This document shows positions 24,946 through 33,539 of a DNA stretch of 64,000 nucleotides, in pieces. The stretch is taken from NCBI GenBank assembly GCA_022360095.1, contig JAKSDK010001806.1:62001-126000 (forward strand), written 5' to 3'. The translations under genes were made by a program, and so were the position numbers. Under the pieces are notes generated by a model, which ran no database searches, had not been told where the DNA came from, and saw only the letters and a program-made list of their open reading frames with translations. Source of the stretch: Phycisphaerales bacterium. Its GTDB lineage: Bacteria > Planctomycetota > Phycisphaerae > UBA1845 > UTPLA1. Numbering within the stretch: the first letter of the stretch is position 1; the number at the start of each line of letters is the position of its first letter.

Positions 24946-26346
24946 ATGGATCACGCGAGTCAACGAGCTGTGCTGCTCCGGTCGGCGGCTGAGTTGTTTT
25001 GCCGTTCCTATCGGGTGCACCAATATCTTGAAAAGGTCGCCCCAGCCGTCGGGACCGAATATGCGCCGTTGGCGAAAACCCTAGCTGAGGCGCTTACGGA
25101 GGCGAGATCGAACATCGACACCCTCTCGCATCGCTCCGGGCTGCCTGAGGGGGAGTTTAATAGGCAGCTTCTCGATTTGCTCGGTCGATATGCGTCCGCG
25201 TTCGCCAATATTCATGAGACGCTGATCTATCTGCCTTCTGCGGGTGTGCGTCCGGAGGCAATCGGACTGCTCAAAGCCACATTCGGAAAACATTATCAAG
25301 CCGTCGATCCGTCCATCATCCTTGGCTCGGCGTTTAACGCGTTTCACTTCGATTTCTCGAAGACCTTAGGTCGAGTGCTTCCGGACCTCAAGAAGATCCG
25401 GCTACCCGACCAGAAGAATACTGTTCTTCAAAACCCAATCTGTGATTGGCAGTCGCCCATCGGCTGGGCCGTCTTGGCCCACGAAATGGGGCACGCGATC
25501 GATCGGATCTATGAGCTGTCTCGCCAAGTTGCACGTGAATTGTCGATCGACGGGGCGAGTCCTCAGTACGATTGGCTTCGAGAGTTCTGTGCTGACATCC
25601 TAGCCTCAGAAATGATCGGACCCGCCGCCATACTCGCGATCGTATCGATCGAGTACACCCTCTATCCGTTGAGACGCATCCATAAGCCATCGGAACGCAC
25701 TGATAAGAGGCCGAGCCACCCAACGACGCTTTGGAGGCTGCGCGTCGTAGCAGAGCACCTGGCTGCGAAGTATTCGATTGACTACCTGGGCGACACGCTT
25801 GATCGGTATGAAGACGCTTGGAACGCCAGCCTTGAGCGGTTTGAGACGCCCGAGAATCAAGACATCATGCGGCACGTGGATAGCCTTCAGTATGCCATCT
25901 GTGCCAAACGCTTCTCCGAGGCGATTCGCAAGCGTCTTACGAGCGAACTAACGAATCCGCATCTCATTGCTGAGGCGTCCGTGGAACGGTGCCTCCAGCG
26001 CTTGCGTCGCGGAGATCCGATTGGTGCCCAGGGTCGTCCCCGAGAAGAGCTTCAAAAGCTCATTACTGAGTATCGCGAGAAATACGAGGGCTCATCGCGC
26101 CAAGGTCCAGAGAAGATTCAGGCCTTTGAAAAGCTCGTAGCGGAGTTTCGCGAAGCTCCACTTGGTCTTCAGACATTGTTGTTCTGCTGCGCGCTCCGCC
26201 GTGACGAATTGATTCGGGAAGCTGTTGATCGGTCGTCTTCAGCCGACTTTCCAATACGTTTTGAGAACTTAAATGAGTCACTTACGGTGCTGGATAGTCG
26301 CGCCGTGAGTTCCTTGACCGGAAATCTGACTCAGCGAACCCTTTGA
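24946..26346 (+). CDS. Gluzincin-like HExxH metallopeptidase of an accessory operon
   Basis: The protein has 466 residues and no signal peptide. LAHEMGHAID carries the zinc motif H179-E180-x2-H183. Thirty residues on, REFCADILA provides E213-x3-D217, matching the ExxxD element of M48-type and mini-gluzincin peptidases, where the Glu is the third zinc ligand. The rest is mostly helical and unfamiliar, so this is not a standard M48 membrane peptidase. The gene abuts the dCTP-deaminase-family gene downstream, and the small ORF lies upstream. A cytoplasmic peptidase acting on one of the neighbouring proteins is a reasonable inference. The ribosome binding site is weak (AGCAGG). Confidence 0.75.
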   Translation: MDHASQRAVLLRSAAELFCRSYRVHQYLEKVAPAVGTEYAPLAKTLAEALTEARSNIDTLSHRSGLPEGEFNRQLLDLLGRYASAFANIHETLIYLPSAGVRPEAIGLLKATFGKHYQAVDPSIILGSAFNAFHFDFSKTLGRVLPDLKKIRLPDQKNTVLQNPICDWQSPIGWAVLAHEMGHAIDRIYELSRQVARELSIDGASPQYDWLREFCADILASEMIGPAAILAIVSIEYTLYPLRRIHKPSERTDKRPSHPTTLWRLRVVAEHLAAKYSIDYLGDTLDRYEDAWNASLERFETPENQDIMRHVDSLQYAICAKRFSEAIRKRLTSELTNPHLIAEASVERCLQRLRRGDPIGAQGRPREELQKLITEYREKYEGSSRQGPEKIQAFEKLVAEFREAPLGLQTLLFCCALRRDELIREAVDRSSSADFPIRFENLNESLTVLDSRAVSSLTGNLTQRTL

Positions 26347-26360
26347 GATCAATTGCGACC

Positions 26361-27011
26361 ATGGCTACAGTCCCGTCCAATCAGACGCCTATCCTTGGAA
26401 CGTTGCTTTCCGATCTGGAGATACTCGATCGCATTACGCGAATCGACAACGACTCATGTATCTTTATAACACCGCTTATTGACCCGGATGTGCAGCTAGG
26501 GCCTTCGTCGTTGGATGTCAGGCTGTCAACGAAGCTGGAGGTCCCCGTTACGCTTGACGTCACACATATTGATCTCGCGGTTCGTCGCCAGGCCGATTCG
26601 GTGAAAGCCAGGGTCGAGAGGAACTTTCAGTCGCGAGCAATCGAACCGGAGGGCCGCTTCGTGCTTCACCCGGGCGAATTCTCATTGGGATCGACGCTTG
26701 AGTTTATTCGTCTTCCATGCGACATTGCAGCACGGCTCGAAGGACGGAGTTCCATCGCCCGACTTGGACTTGAGGTACATTCTACTGCTGGTTTTGTTGA
26801 TCCGGGATATGAAGGCGAGTTGACGTTTGAGCTCAAAAACGTCGGAAGATTGCCCGTCGTACTTCGTCCAGGACTGCGTGTGGCACAGCTATGCTTTTTC
26901 AGGCTCTCAAATGTTGAACGTCCGTATAATTCGAAGCCTCATCAAAAGTATGGAGGCTCTGTCGGACCTCGCAGAAGTGGAATTGACAAGGATCCGGAAC
27001 TGTCACAGTAG
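26361..27011 (+). CDS. dCTP deaminase / dUTPase-family protein
   Basis: The protein has 216 residues from the ATG at 26361; a TTG at 26343 overlapping the previous stop is an alternative, and no clear ribosome binding site decides. The core from HPGEFSLGSTLEF onward is characteristic: EGRSSIARLGL, then STAGFVDPGYEG and TFELKNVG with E157 at the position of the catalytic Glu of dCTP deaminases, and RPGLRVAQLCFF. The AGFVDPGYEG form is closer to bifunctional dCTP deaminase-dUTPases than to E. coli Dcd. The N-terminus is longer and contains an extra helical insert around 70-95. Such enzymes lower dCTP or dUTP; some bacterial homologues are antiphage. Placement in an operon with a peptidase suggests a non-housekeeping role, which is inference. 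Confidence 0.8.
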   Translation: MATVPSNQTPILGTLLSDLEILDRITRIDNDSCIFITPLIDPDVQLGPSSLDVRLSTKLEVPVTLDVTHIDLAVRRQADSVKARVERNFQSRAIEPEGRFVLHPGEFSLGSTLEFIRLPCDIAARLEGRSSIARLGLEVHSTAGFVDPGYEGELTFELKNVGRLPVVLRPGLRVAQLCFFRLSNVERPYNSKPHQKYGGSVGPRRSGIDKDPELSQ

Positions 27012-27018
27012 AGGTCGC

Positions 27019-27309
27019 ATGGCATTCGCGACCGTTGAGGAGAAGGGCCGACACCTAAACCGATTGCTTGCACTCAACAAGGCGACGCGGCTTAGTGAAG
27101 TGACGACCGACGCGCTTGAGGGCGTCATGTGAACGCTTCGGGACGTCCCGGCTCGTTCTAGCGTTGCTCCGCAAGTGGTGCATAAGATCATGCGTCACGG
27201 CGGTTATGACCCGACATTGAAGCACTACACGGTATTCGGCTTGAATGACGCTGCTGCAGCCGTCCGGCAGCTGCCGGGCGTCGAAGAGCATCAGGCGCAG
27301 ACGGTCTAG
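27019..27309 (+). pseudogene. Tyrosine-integrase remnant with internal deletion and in-frame stop
   Basis: One reading frame holds both ends of a tyrosine recombinase. Residues encoded from 27019 (EEKGRHLNRLLALNKATRLS then EVTTDALEGVM) resemble the core-binding SAM-like domain. After an in-frame TGA (27130-27132), TLRDVPARSS follows, and from about 27163 QVVHKIMRHGGYD and HYTVFGLNDAA match the C-terminal catalytic end, with the conserved His (codon 27196) and nucleophile Tyr (codon 27226). The roughly 200 residues normally between, including the first Arg and HxxR, are missing. The copy cannot be active. It marks a past integration event next to tRNA-Gly and directly after the dCTP-deaminase-family gene. 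Confidence 0.75.
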
Positions 27310-27455
27310 GTGACGGGGACCGACGGCCAAACGGGCACCAAGCAGCGCGCCGCAGTTTTACAGGCAGTTGATGCACGTTATGATACCCCGATGTGCGACA
27401 ACGTACGTCGAGGCGAGCGTTGTTTCCGCTGTCAGAAACGGCGATTCGCACCGTC

Positions 27456-27527
27456 GCGGGTGTAGCTCAATGGTAGAGCACCAGCCTTCCAAGCTGGATG
27501 TTGCGAGTTCGAGTCTCGTCGCCCGCT
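27456..27527 (+). tRNA. tRNA-Gly (anticodon TCC)
   Basis: A 72-base cloverleaf can be drawn. The acceptor arms GCGGGTG and CGCCCGC pair with one G-U. The D arm is TAGCTCAATGGTAGAGC. The anticodon stem CCAGC/GCTGG encloses the loop CTTCCAA with anticodon TCC (27488-27490). The T arm contains GTTCGAGTC. CCA is not encoded. The integrase remnant ends about 150 bases upstream, on the 5' side, which is not the usual side for integration into a tRNA 3' end. Confidence 0.95.
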
Positions 27528-27732
27528 GTTTCGCAGGACGGAGAATCATATCGCACATCGTGCGCAAATCGTCGTATTCACAAAACGTCTCGAATCAGTC
27601 CTTTCAACGGCCATCGCTCTTGTTCGACCCAGGCGGCCGTCTCGCAGGCCTTCGGCAACGTAAGCAATCCGTTCCAGGGTCGGCCGCACATGGTCATCGA
27701 TACGTCGGTATTGACTTAGGCGTTTCCGGCTA

Positions 27733-28218
27733 ATGATGATGCGCGCGGCAAGATACATTGGCGTGTTGGGTCTTTTTTTCATGACTGCTCTGTGGGTGAT
27801 GAGTCTTCTATGGCACGCTAGGCTCACGTGGAATTTGAATCGCTTCCTTGTCGCTAACGGCAAAATGCGCCTTACGCTCATGACAACCAATCAGCGTATT
27901 CCCATAAAGTTTGAGCTGATACGACCAACGCAAGCAACAACCTCAAAGTACGGACTTGTCCTGCCCAGCAGATACAGGGGCCTGTTTCGCAACATACGGT
28001 CTTACGTGATCCCGATATGGTTGCCGACTATTCTGTTCTTCATAATGGCAGTTTGCACGCTTAAACTAGAACGGATTCGACGAAAGTTCATGCACTCAAA
28101 TTGCCATGCTTGCCGCTACAACCTCACGGGCAACACCAGTGGCATCTGTCCCGAGTGCGGTATCACGATTCCTGAGGAGACGAAGAAAAAACGGACCACG
28201 GACTTGCCTAATCAATAG
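27733..28218 (+). CDS. Membrane protein with C-terminal zinc ribbon
   Basis: The protein has 161 residues; three successive ATGs (27733, 27736, 27739) could serve as start. A first membrane helix is at about 8-27 and a second at about 95-112, with an extracytoplasmic loop between. The cytoplasmic tail carries CHACRYNLTGN and CPECG, a CxxC...CxxC zinc ribbon seen in many small planctomycete membrane proteins of unknown role. It stands alone, 205 bases after the tRNA, with no obvious operon partner. Confidence 0.75.
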   Translation: MMMRAARYIGVLGLFFMTALWVMSLLWHARLTWNLNRFLVANGKMRLTLMTTNQRIPIKFELIRPTQATTSKYGLVLPSRYRGLFRNIRSYVIPIWLPTILFFIMAVCTLKLERIRRKFMHSNCHACRYNLTGNTSGICPECGITIPEETKKKRTTDLPNQ

Positions 28219-28384
28219 CCGGTTCGGCGAACGAGCTGGATGTGGATCTGGGTTTGAAAAAAATTCCGTTTTTCGTAGAAGTCGAGGAGCCGGCCTGGGT
28301 ACGATGACGGTTTAAGGTGTGACAAGTGGAAAATGTCGGGTGAATAAAGCCGCCAGCGCGGCGATGTGTTGAGGAAGTCGGATC

Positions 28385-29554
28385 ATGTTATCTCCACTCA
28401 ATGGGCGTCATCGAATCTTCGGTCTGATCATGGTCGTCAGCTTTTTCACCGCAAGCGGCGAGGTGCTGGCTACCACGAATCCTAAGGACACGGAGACCTT
28501 GATCGCCATGGCCGTGACTGAACTGATTAAGATGCAGGACACGGACGGGGCCTGGCCGTATGAAGGCGTCTACCGAGTCCGAGGTGAGATTCCGATCGGC
28601 TATCGCGTCGGGGGCACGGCGCTGGTGTGCGAGGCGATCCTGCACGCCACGTCCGCCGAAGACATAACCGCCGTGAAGTCCTTGGAGCGCGGGATCGAGT
28701 TCATTCTGGAAGGGCTGGAAGATCCTCTGATGGCGCCGAGCACTCGCAACCGATACGATGTGCGCATCTGGGGACACGCCTATGCGCTGGAGTTCTTCTG
28801 TCAGTATCGCGCGGCCGGGCGCGAGGGGCCGAACCGGCGCAGCATCGATGAATGGATTTCCCGCCTGGTCGCAACGATCGTTCAAGAAGAGCTTCCAAGC
28901 GGTGGTTGGCATTATGCGAATCGCCGTCGCCACGCGTCATTCGTCACAGCCCCGGTCACGCAAGCGCTGCTGTGGGCTCGTTTCCGAGGCGCCGAAGTCC
29001 CGGCGGCGGTATTCGATCGGGCGCGCAATATTCTCGCGCAGAGTCGCTTGCCGTCCGGTGCATTTCACTACAGTGGGACGAAGAAATCTGCATCCGCGAA
29101 CAGCCCAACGAGTGCTGTAGCCGGCTCGATTGCCAGATCGGCAGTTTGTGAAGCGACATTGTCACTCTTGGGCGGCGGCTCAGCGGACGCTGTTGGGAAA
29201 TCGGTCGATGCGTTTTACGAACATTGGGACGAGTTGGAGAAGCGACGCAAAAAGCACGGCACTCACGTCGGACCGTACGGCATTGCGCCTTATTATTTCT
29301 ATTTCGGACATCGTTACGCTGCTCAAGCGATCGAACTGCTCACACCGGAAGTACGTCCTCGTGAGCGAGCCCGACTCCATCAGGTCCTGTTGCGCACGCG
29401 TGACGTCGACGGGACTTGGAACGACCGGGTTTTTCCCCGATCTCGAAACTACGGAACGGCCATGGCTGTTCTTGCCCTCCTCGCCGACCGCGTGCCTTTG
29501 CCCCATGCCTTATCTCCCGCGGGCACCCCGATCCACGCATCACCCGACCACTGA
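28385..29554 (+). CDS. Prenyltransferase/squalene-oxidase-repeat toroid protein, exported
   Basis: The protein has 389 residues, with GAGGAAG shortly before the ATG. A signal peptide (about 1-30, ending SGEVLA) is followed by alpha-alpha toroid repeats of the type shared by terpenoid cyclases and planctomycete orphans: QDTDGAWPY, GGTALVCEAIL, SGGWHY, QSRLPSGAFHY and RDVDGTWND. There is no DxDD cyclase motif, so enzymatic cyclisation is unlikely; these exported proteins are usually of unknown function. It precedes the DUF1501 operon by 185 bases on the same strand. Confidence 0.75.
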   Translation: MLSPLNGRHRIFGLIMVVSFFTASGEVLATTNPKDTETLIAMAVTELIKMQDTDGAWPYEGVYRVRGEIPIGYRVGGTALVCEAILHATSAEDITAVKSLERGIEFILEGLEDPLMAPSTRNRYDVRIWGHAYALEFFCQYRAAGREGPNRRSIDEWISRLVATIVQEELPSGGWHYANRRRHASFVTAPVTQALLWARFRGAEVPAAVFDRARNILAQSRLPSGAFHYSGTKKSASANSPTSAVAGSIARSAVCEATLSLLGGGSADAVGKSVDAFYEHWDELEKRRKKHGTHVGPYGIAPYYFYFGHRYAAQAIELLTPEVRPRERARLHQVLLRTRDVDGTWNDRVFPRSRNYGTAMAVLALLADRVPLPHALSPAGTPIHASPDH

Positions 29555-29739
29555 TGCAAGAAAGAAGTGGGAACTGTTTGTTCGGCTTTCAGTCGCTTTT
29601 TTCCATGTCTATTCCCATTATTTTCTGAACGAGATAGAATCTGCGAGTCGAGGTGGGATGAGGTCGCGTCATTTGCGATAAACCCGTGCCTGTTTATCAT
29701 CGTTGCAGAACGCCTTTTCGAACGCAGTGGGGTGGTGAC

Positions 29740-31083
29740 ATGACAGCACGTGATTCTTGTTCGTGTCGGCAATTTTCTCGATCACGTGGTCCGTCGCGGC
29801 GCGAGTTTCTTTACGTCGGATTGGCCGGAGGGCTGGGGCTCACGCTACCGGCTTATTTGCGAAAGGTGGCCTGCGCCGATCAGAAGCTGCCGGATCACAA
29901 GGAACCCGTGGCGGATTCGATCATTCATATCTTTCTTCCTGGCGGCATGTCTGCGCAGGAATCTTTCGACCCAAAACCGCTGGCGCCGCTCGAATACCGA
30001 GGACCGTTGGGCGTGGTGAAGACCGTGTTGCCCGGTATCGTGTTCAGCGATGGTCTTCCCGCGACGGCCAAGATTGCCGATCGATTGACGATCGTGCGTT
30101 CGATGCATCATGGCGAAGCAGCTCATGAGCGCGGTACGCATAATATGTTCACCGGTTATCGTCCGAGTCCAGCAGTGACCTATCCATCCATCGGATCGGT
30201 TGTTTCTCACGAACTCGGCGCCAAAACGGAGTTGCCTCCTTACGTCGTTTTACCGATTCAGTCGACGGAGTTCGCCGGTTCGGGTTTTCTCAGCACGCGC
30301 TATGGGCCGTTCAGTCTTTACTCCGATCCCGCCGACAAGAATTTTGCCGTTCGCGATCTGTCGTTGCCCGACGGTGTGGATCACGCTCGCTTCAAGCGCC
30401 GGCAACAGCTTCTTGAGGCCGTCGAATCCCATTTTCGCGCGACATCCGACAGCGACGTGTTGACGGCGATGGACGAGTTTTATCAGAGGGCATACAGCAT
30501 TCTCAGTTCCGAGTCGGCGCGAGCGGCTTTCGATCTTCGCAGGGAGCCCGGCAAGCTGCTCGACGACTATGGACGGCATGCCGCGGGGATGCGCATGGTT
30601 CTTTGTCGACGGTTGGTTGAAGCCGGCGTACGCTTTGTTTCGACGACGTTCGGAGGTTGGGATCATCATGCGAACATCGCCGCAGGCATCCGTGGGCAAC
30701 TGCGTGAGTTTGATCAGGGCTTCTCGGCATTGATTCGTGATCTCGATGCTCGTGGGATGCTCGAGCGCACCCTTGTCATGGTCACGACTGAGTTCGGGCG
30801 CACGCCGAAAATTAATCGTGACGGCGGGCGCGATCATTGGCCGCGCGTCTTCAGCGTCCTCCTCGCCGGCGGTGGATTTCATCGAGGTTTGGTTTACGGT
30901 GCGTCCGATGCGACGGCCACGACGGTCGACAGCGACCCGTTAAGCGTCGAGGACTTTGCCACGACGATTTACAATCAGATCGGCATCGTCGCCGATAGGG
31001 AACTGATGGCGCCAGGGAACCGACCCATTGAAATAGTCAAGGGCGGAAAGGTCATGGACGATTTGCTGGCAAAACGGGCATGA
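29740..31083 (+). CDS. DUF1501 family protein with Tat signal
   Basis: The protein has 447 residues from the ATG at 29740; an upstream in-frame ATG would put a non-signal stretch before the Tat motif. SRREFLYVGLAGGLGLTLP (about 18-36) is a twin-arginine signal, so the protein is exported folded. The rest matches DUF1501, a family related to alkaline-phosphatase/sulfatase folds: IIHIFLPGGMSAQESFDPKP, SMHHGEAAHERGTHNMFTGY, FGGWDHH and TTEFGRTP. It is the first gene of a tightly coupled operon; its stop overlaps the next start (ATGA). Planctomycetes carry many such DUF1501 genes together with DUF1549/1553 genes; the role is unproven. Confidence 0.9.
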   Translation: MTARDSCSCRQFSRSRGPSRREFLYVGLAGGLGLTLPAYLRKVACADQKLPDHKEPVADSIIHIFLPGGMSAQESFDPKPLAPLEYRGPLGVVKTVLPGIVFSDGLPATAKIADRLTIVRSMHHGEAAHERGTHNMFTGYRPSPAVTYPSIGSVVSHELGAKTELPPYVVLPIQSTEFAGSGFLSTRYGPFSLYSDPADKNFAVRDLSLPDGVDHARFKRRQQLLEAVESHFRATSDSDVLTAMDEFYQRAYSILSSESARAAFDLRREPGKLLDDYGRHAAGMRMVLCRRLVEAGVRFVSTTFGGWDHHANIAAGIRGQLREFDQGFSALIRDLDARGMLERTLVMVTTEFGRTPKINRDGGRDHWPRVFSVLLAGGGFHRGLVYGASDATATTVDSDPLSVEDFATTIYNQIGIVADRELMAPGNRPIEIVKGGKVMDDLLAKRA

Positions 31084-33539
31084 CGGGTCAACGCATATTC
31101 GTGATTGCGTTGCTCTTCGCCGTGTCGGTGAATCACTCGCAGACAGACGCCGCCGCGCCGGAGCTTCACGCGGTGTCCCCTTCCGGCGCACAGCGCGGCA
31201 GTGAAATCGAATTATCACTCAGCGGAAAGCGCCTCTCAGATGCAGAGGAGATTCTGTTTTACCGCCCCGGCATTCGGACAAAAAAACTTGTCGCTGAGAA
31301 GAACAAGATCACGGCGACGTGTTCGGTGGATTCCACGTGCGGGCTTGGAGAATTGCAGCTTCGAGTGCGGACGCGATCGGGTCTTTCCGAATTGCGTACG
31401 ATCTATATTGGAGCTCTTCCGATCGTCAAAGAAGTGGAGCCGAATAACGATTTCAACAAGGCTCAGACGATCTCGCTGGATGTGACCGTCGATGGCTTGA
31501 TCAAGGCCGAAGACATCGATTACTTCCAGGTGGAAGCCAAGTCCGGTGAGCGGATGACCGCGGAAATCGAAGCGCTTCGGCTCGGGCGAACGATGTTCGA
31601 TCCCTACGTCGCAATCCTGGATGCAGAAAGATTTGAGCTTTCAGCGTCTGATGACTCGGTTCTGTTGTTGCAGGACAGCGTGGCATCGGCCGTTGCGCCG
31701 AAAGACGGTCGATACGTGATTCTGGTTCGTGATGCGTCCTTTGGGGGGAATGACAAATCACGATACAGGCTCCACGTCGGAAGATTTCCGCGTCCACGCG
31801 TTGCTTATCCACCCGGGGGGCGCCCGGGCGAACGTTGCAACGTTCAATTTCGCGGTGACGTGTCGGGTGATTTCGAGAAAGAGATTCAATTGCCGCCGCA
31901 ACCGAGTGATCGATGGCCGATTCTTCTTGACGACGGAGATGGTATCACACCGTCTCCGGTGTGGATGCGCGTATCCGACGAGTCGGTGGTGAACGAAGTC
32001 GCGTCTGCGGACGCACAGCAGGCCGCTGAGCCCGTGAAGCCTCCCGTCGCTTTTCAAGGTGTCTTGTCGAGACCGCAAGAGGTTGACGAATGGACCTTCA
32101 ATGCGGGCAAGGGTCAGCGCTTCGAAATTCGCGTCATTGGTCGAGATGTGCGATCGCCGATTGATTCAGTGCTTGAAGTTCGAGGGCCGGGCGGAGCGGT
32201 CGTCGTGGCAAACGATGACTCAAACCGGCCTGACAGCAAGCTCACTTTCACGGTTCCGGCCGACGGCACCTTCAAGGTTCGTGTGCGTGATCATCTTGGC
32301 CGTGGTGGGCCGCTTTATGTTTATCGTATTGAGATCGTGCCGCATGCCCCCAGCATTCGTTTGTCTTTAGAGCGTATGGATCAGCGTCGCCATCAGTTTC
32401 TTCAGGCGATCGAAGTGCCTCAGGGAAACCGATTTGCCGGACTTTTTCGGGTGACGCGCGAGCATATCGGCGGACCGGCCGAGGTGATTCTGGCGGATTT
32501 TCCGAATGGGGTGACGACGTCTCCGACAAACCTCGGGAAAGATGAATCACTGCTTCCGCTGGTGTTTGAGGCGGCGACAGATGCAACGCCGGCAGGTCGT
32601 CTTTGTCTGCTTCGTGCCCGTATCAAGCAGGGTGAAGCGGAAATTTCCGGAGCTTTTGAGCAAAAGGTCCCATTGGTGATTGCGCCGCCAAACGACCAGA
32701 TCTACTATGAAACAAAGGTTGATCAATTGGCCGTGGCGGTGACCGAGTCCGTTCCGTTTCGAATTGAGGTTGAACCGCTAGCGGCTCCTTTGTTGCGCGG
32801 TGGGGCGGCTGCCTTGCACATCCGCGTTGTCCGAGATGAGGGCTTTGAGGGAGAAGTCGTTGCCCGAATGCTTTGGAATCCGCGCGGTGTTTCTTCGGCC
32901 GGCTCGATCAAGATCCCGAAGGATAAGAATTCTGCGAACTATCCGATTAATGCCGCGGGCGACGCGCCGACAAAGACTCATCAGATTGCTATCTTAGCAA
33001 AGGCCAACGTCGGCGGGGCAGACCGTTGGGTGTCGTCGGCTCTGATTCCGTTGGTCGTCGCGGACCGATTTATGACAGGTCAATTGAAGCTTTGTGCGCT
33101 TCAGCGGGGTCAATCCGCGGCGATGGTCTGCAACCTCAACCCGATTCGGCCGTTTGAGGGAGAAGGTCGACTCACATTGAAGGGATTGCCCCATCGTGTG
33201 ACGGCCGAGCCCGTCGTCGTAAAGCATGGACAGAAAGAGGCGATCTTCACGTTGAGTGCGGCCAAGGATGCAACGATCGGCCGTCGTGGCGGGCTTTTTT
33301 GCGTGTTGACGGCGCTCGTCAATGGCGTGGATTCGACGCATCGTTTGGCAGGAGGTGGTGTCGTTCGAGTGGACAGAGAACCCGCTAAAGTCACAAAGGC
33401 CGCCGAGAAACCAAAGGAGAAGCGGGAAAAGAAGACCGCCTCGCCTCGCCCGCTCAGCCGTTTGCAACAACTACGGAAAGAATCGGAACAGAAAAAGGCG
33501 GCCGACCAGGAAAAACGAAAGAAGAAACAAGAGGCATGA
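31080..33539 (+). CDS. Secreted PPC-domain protein, planctomycete type
   Basis: The 819-residue protein has a signal peptide at about 1-25. An IPT-like Ig domain comes first (VSPSGAQRGSEIELSLSGKR). Two pre-peptidase C-terminal (PPC) domains follow, one beginning EVEPNNDFNKAQ and DIDYFQV, the other around QEVDEWTFNAGKGQRFEIRV and GPLYVYRIEI. More beta-rich domains follow, and the last 50 residues are a Lys/Glu-rich, probably coiled or disordered tail. The start overlaps the DUF1501 stop and the stop overlaps the next start, so translation is coupled on both sides. It is probably periplasmic and may form a complex with the other operon products. Confidence 0.85.
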   Translation: MTGQRIFVIALLFAVSVNHSQTDAAAPELHAVSPSGAQRGSEIELSLSGKRLSDAEEILFYRPGIRTKKLVAEKNKITATCSVDSTCGLGELQLRVRTRSGLSELRTIYIGALPIVKEVEPNNDFNKAQTISLDVTVDGLIKAEDIDYFQVEAKSGERMTAEIEALRLGRTMFDPYVAILDAERFELSASDDSVLLLQDSVASAVAPKDGRYVILVRDASFGGNDKSRYRLHVGRFPRPRVAYPPGGRPGERCNVQFRGDVSGDFEKEIQLPPQPSDRWPILLDDGDGITPSPVWMRVSDESVVNEVASADAQQAAEPVKPPVAFQGVLSRPQEVDEWTFNAGKGQRFEIRVIGRDVRSPIDSVLEVRGPGGAVVVANDDSNRPDSKLTFTVPADGTFKVRVRDHLGRGGPLYVYRIEIVPHAPSIRLSLERMDQRRHQFLQAIEVPQGNRFAGLFRVTREHIGGPAEVILADFPNGVTTSPTNLGKDESLLPLVFEAATDATPAGRLCLLRARIKQGEAEISGAFEQKVPLVIAPPNDQIYYETKVDQLAVAVTESVPFRIEVEPLAAPLLRGGAAALHIRVVRDEGFEGEVVARMLWNPRGVSSAGSIKIPKDKNSANYPINAAGDAPTKTHQIAILAKANVGGADRWVSSALIPLVVADRFMTGQLKLCALQRGQSAAMVCNLNPIRPFEGEGRLTLKGLPHRVTAEPVVVKHGQKEAIFTLSAAKDATIGRRGGLFCVLTALVNGVDSTHRLAGGGVVRVDREPAKVTKAAEKPKEKREKKTASPRPLSRLQQLRKESEQKKAADQEKRKKKQEA

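Noticed and set aside
27310-27455. Attachment site between the integrase remnant and tRNA-Gly
   Set aside because: No direct repeat of the tRNA 3' end was found on either side, and the integrase lies on the 5' side of the tRNA.
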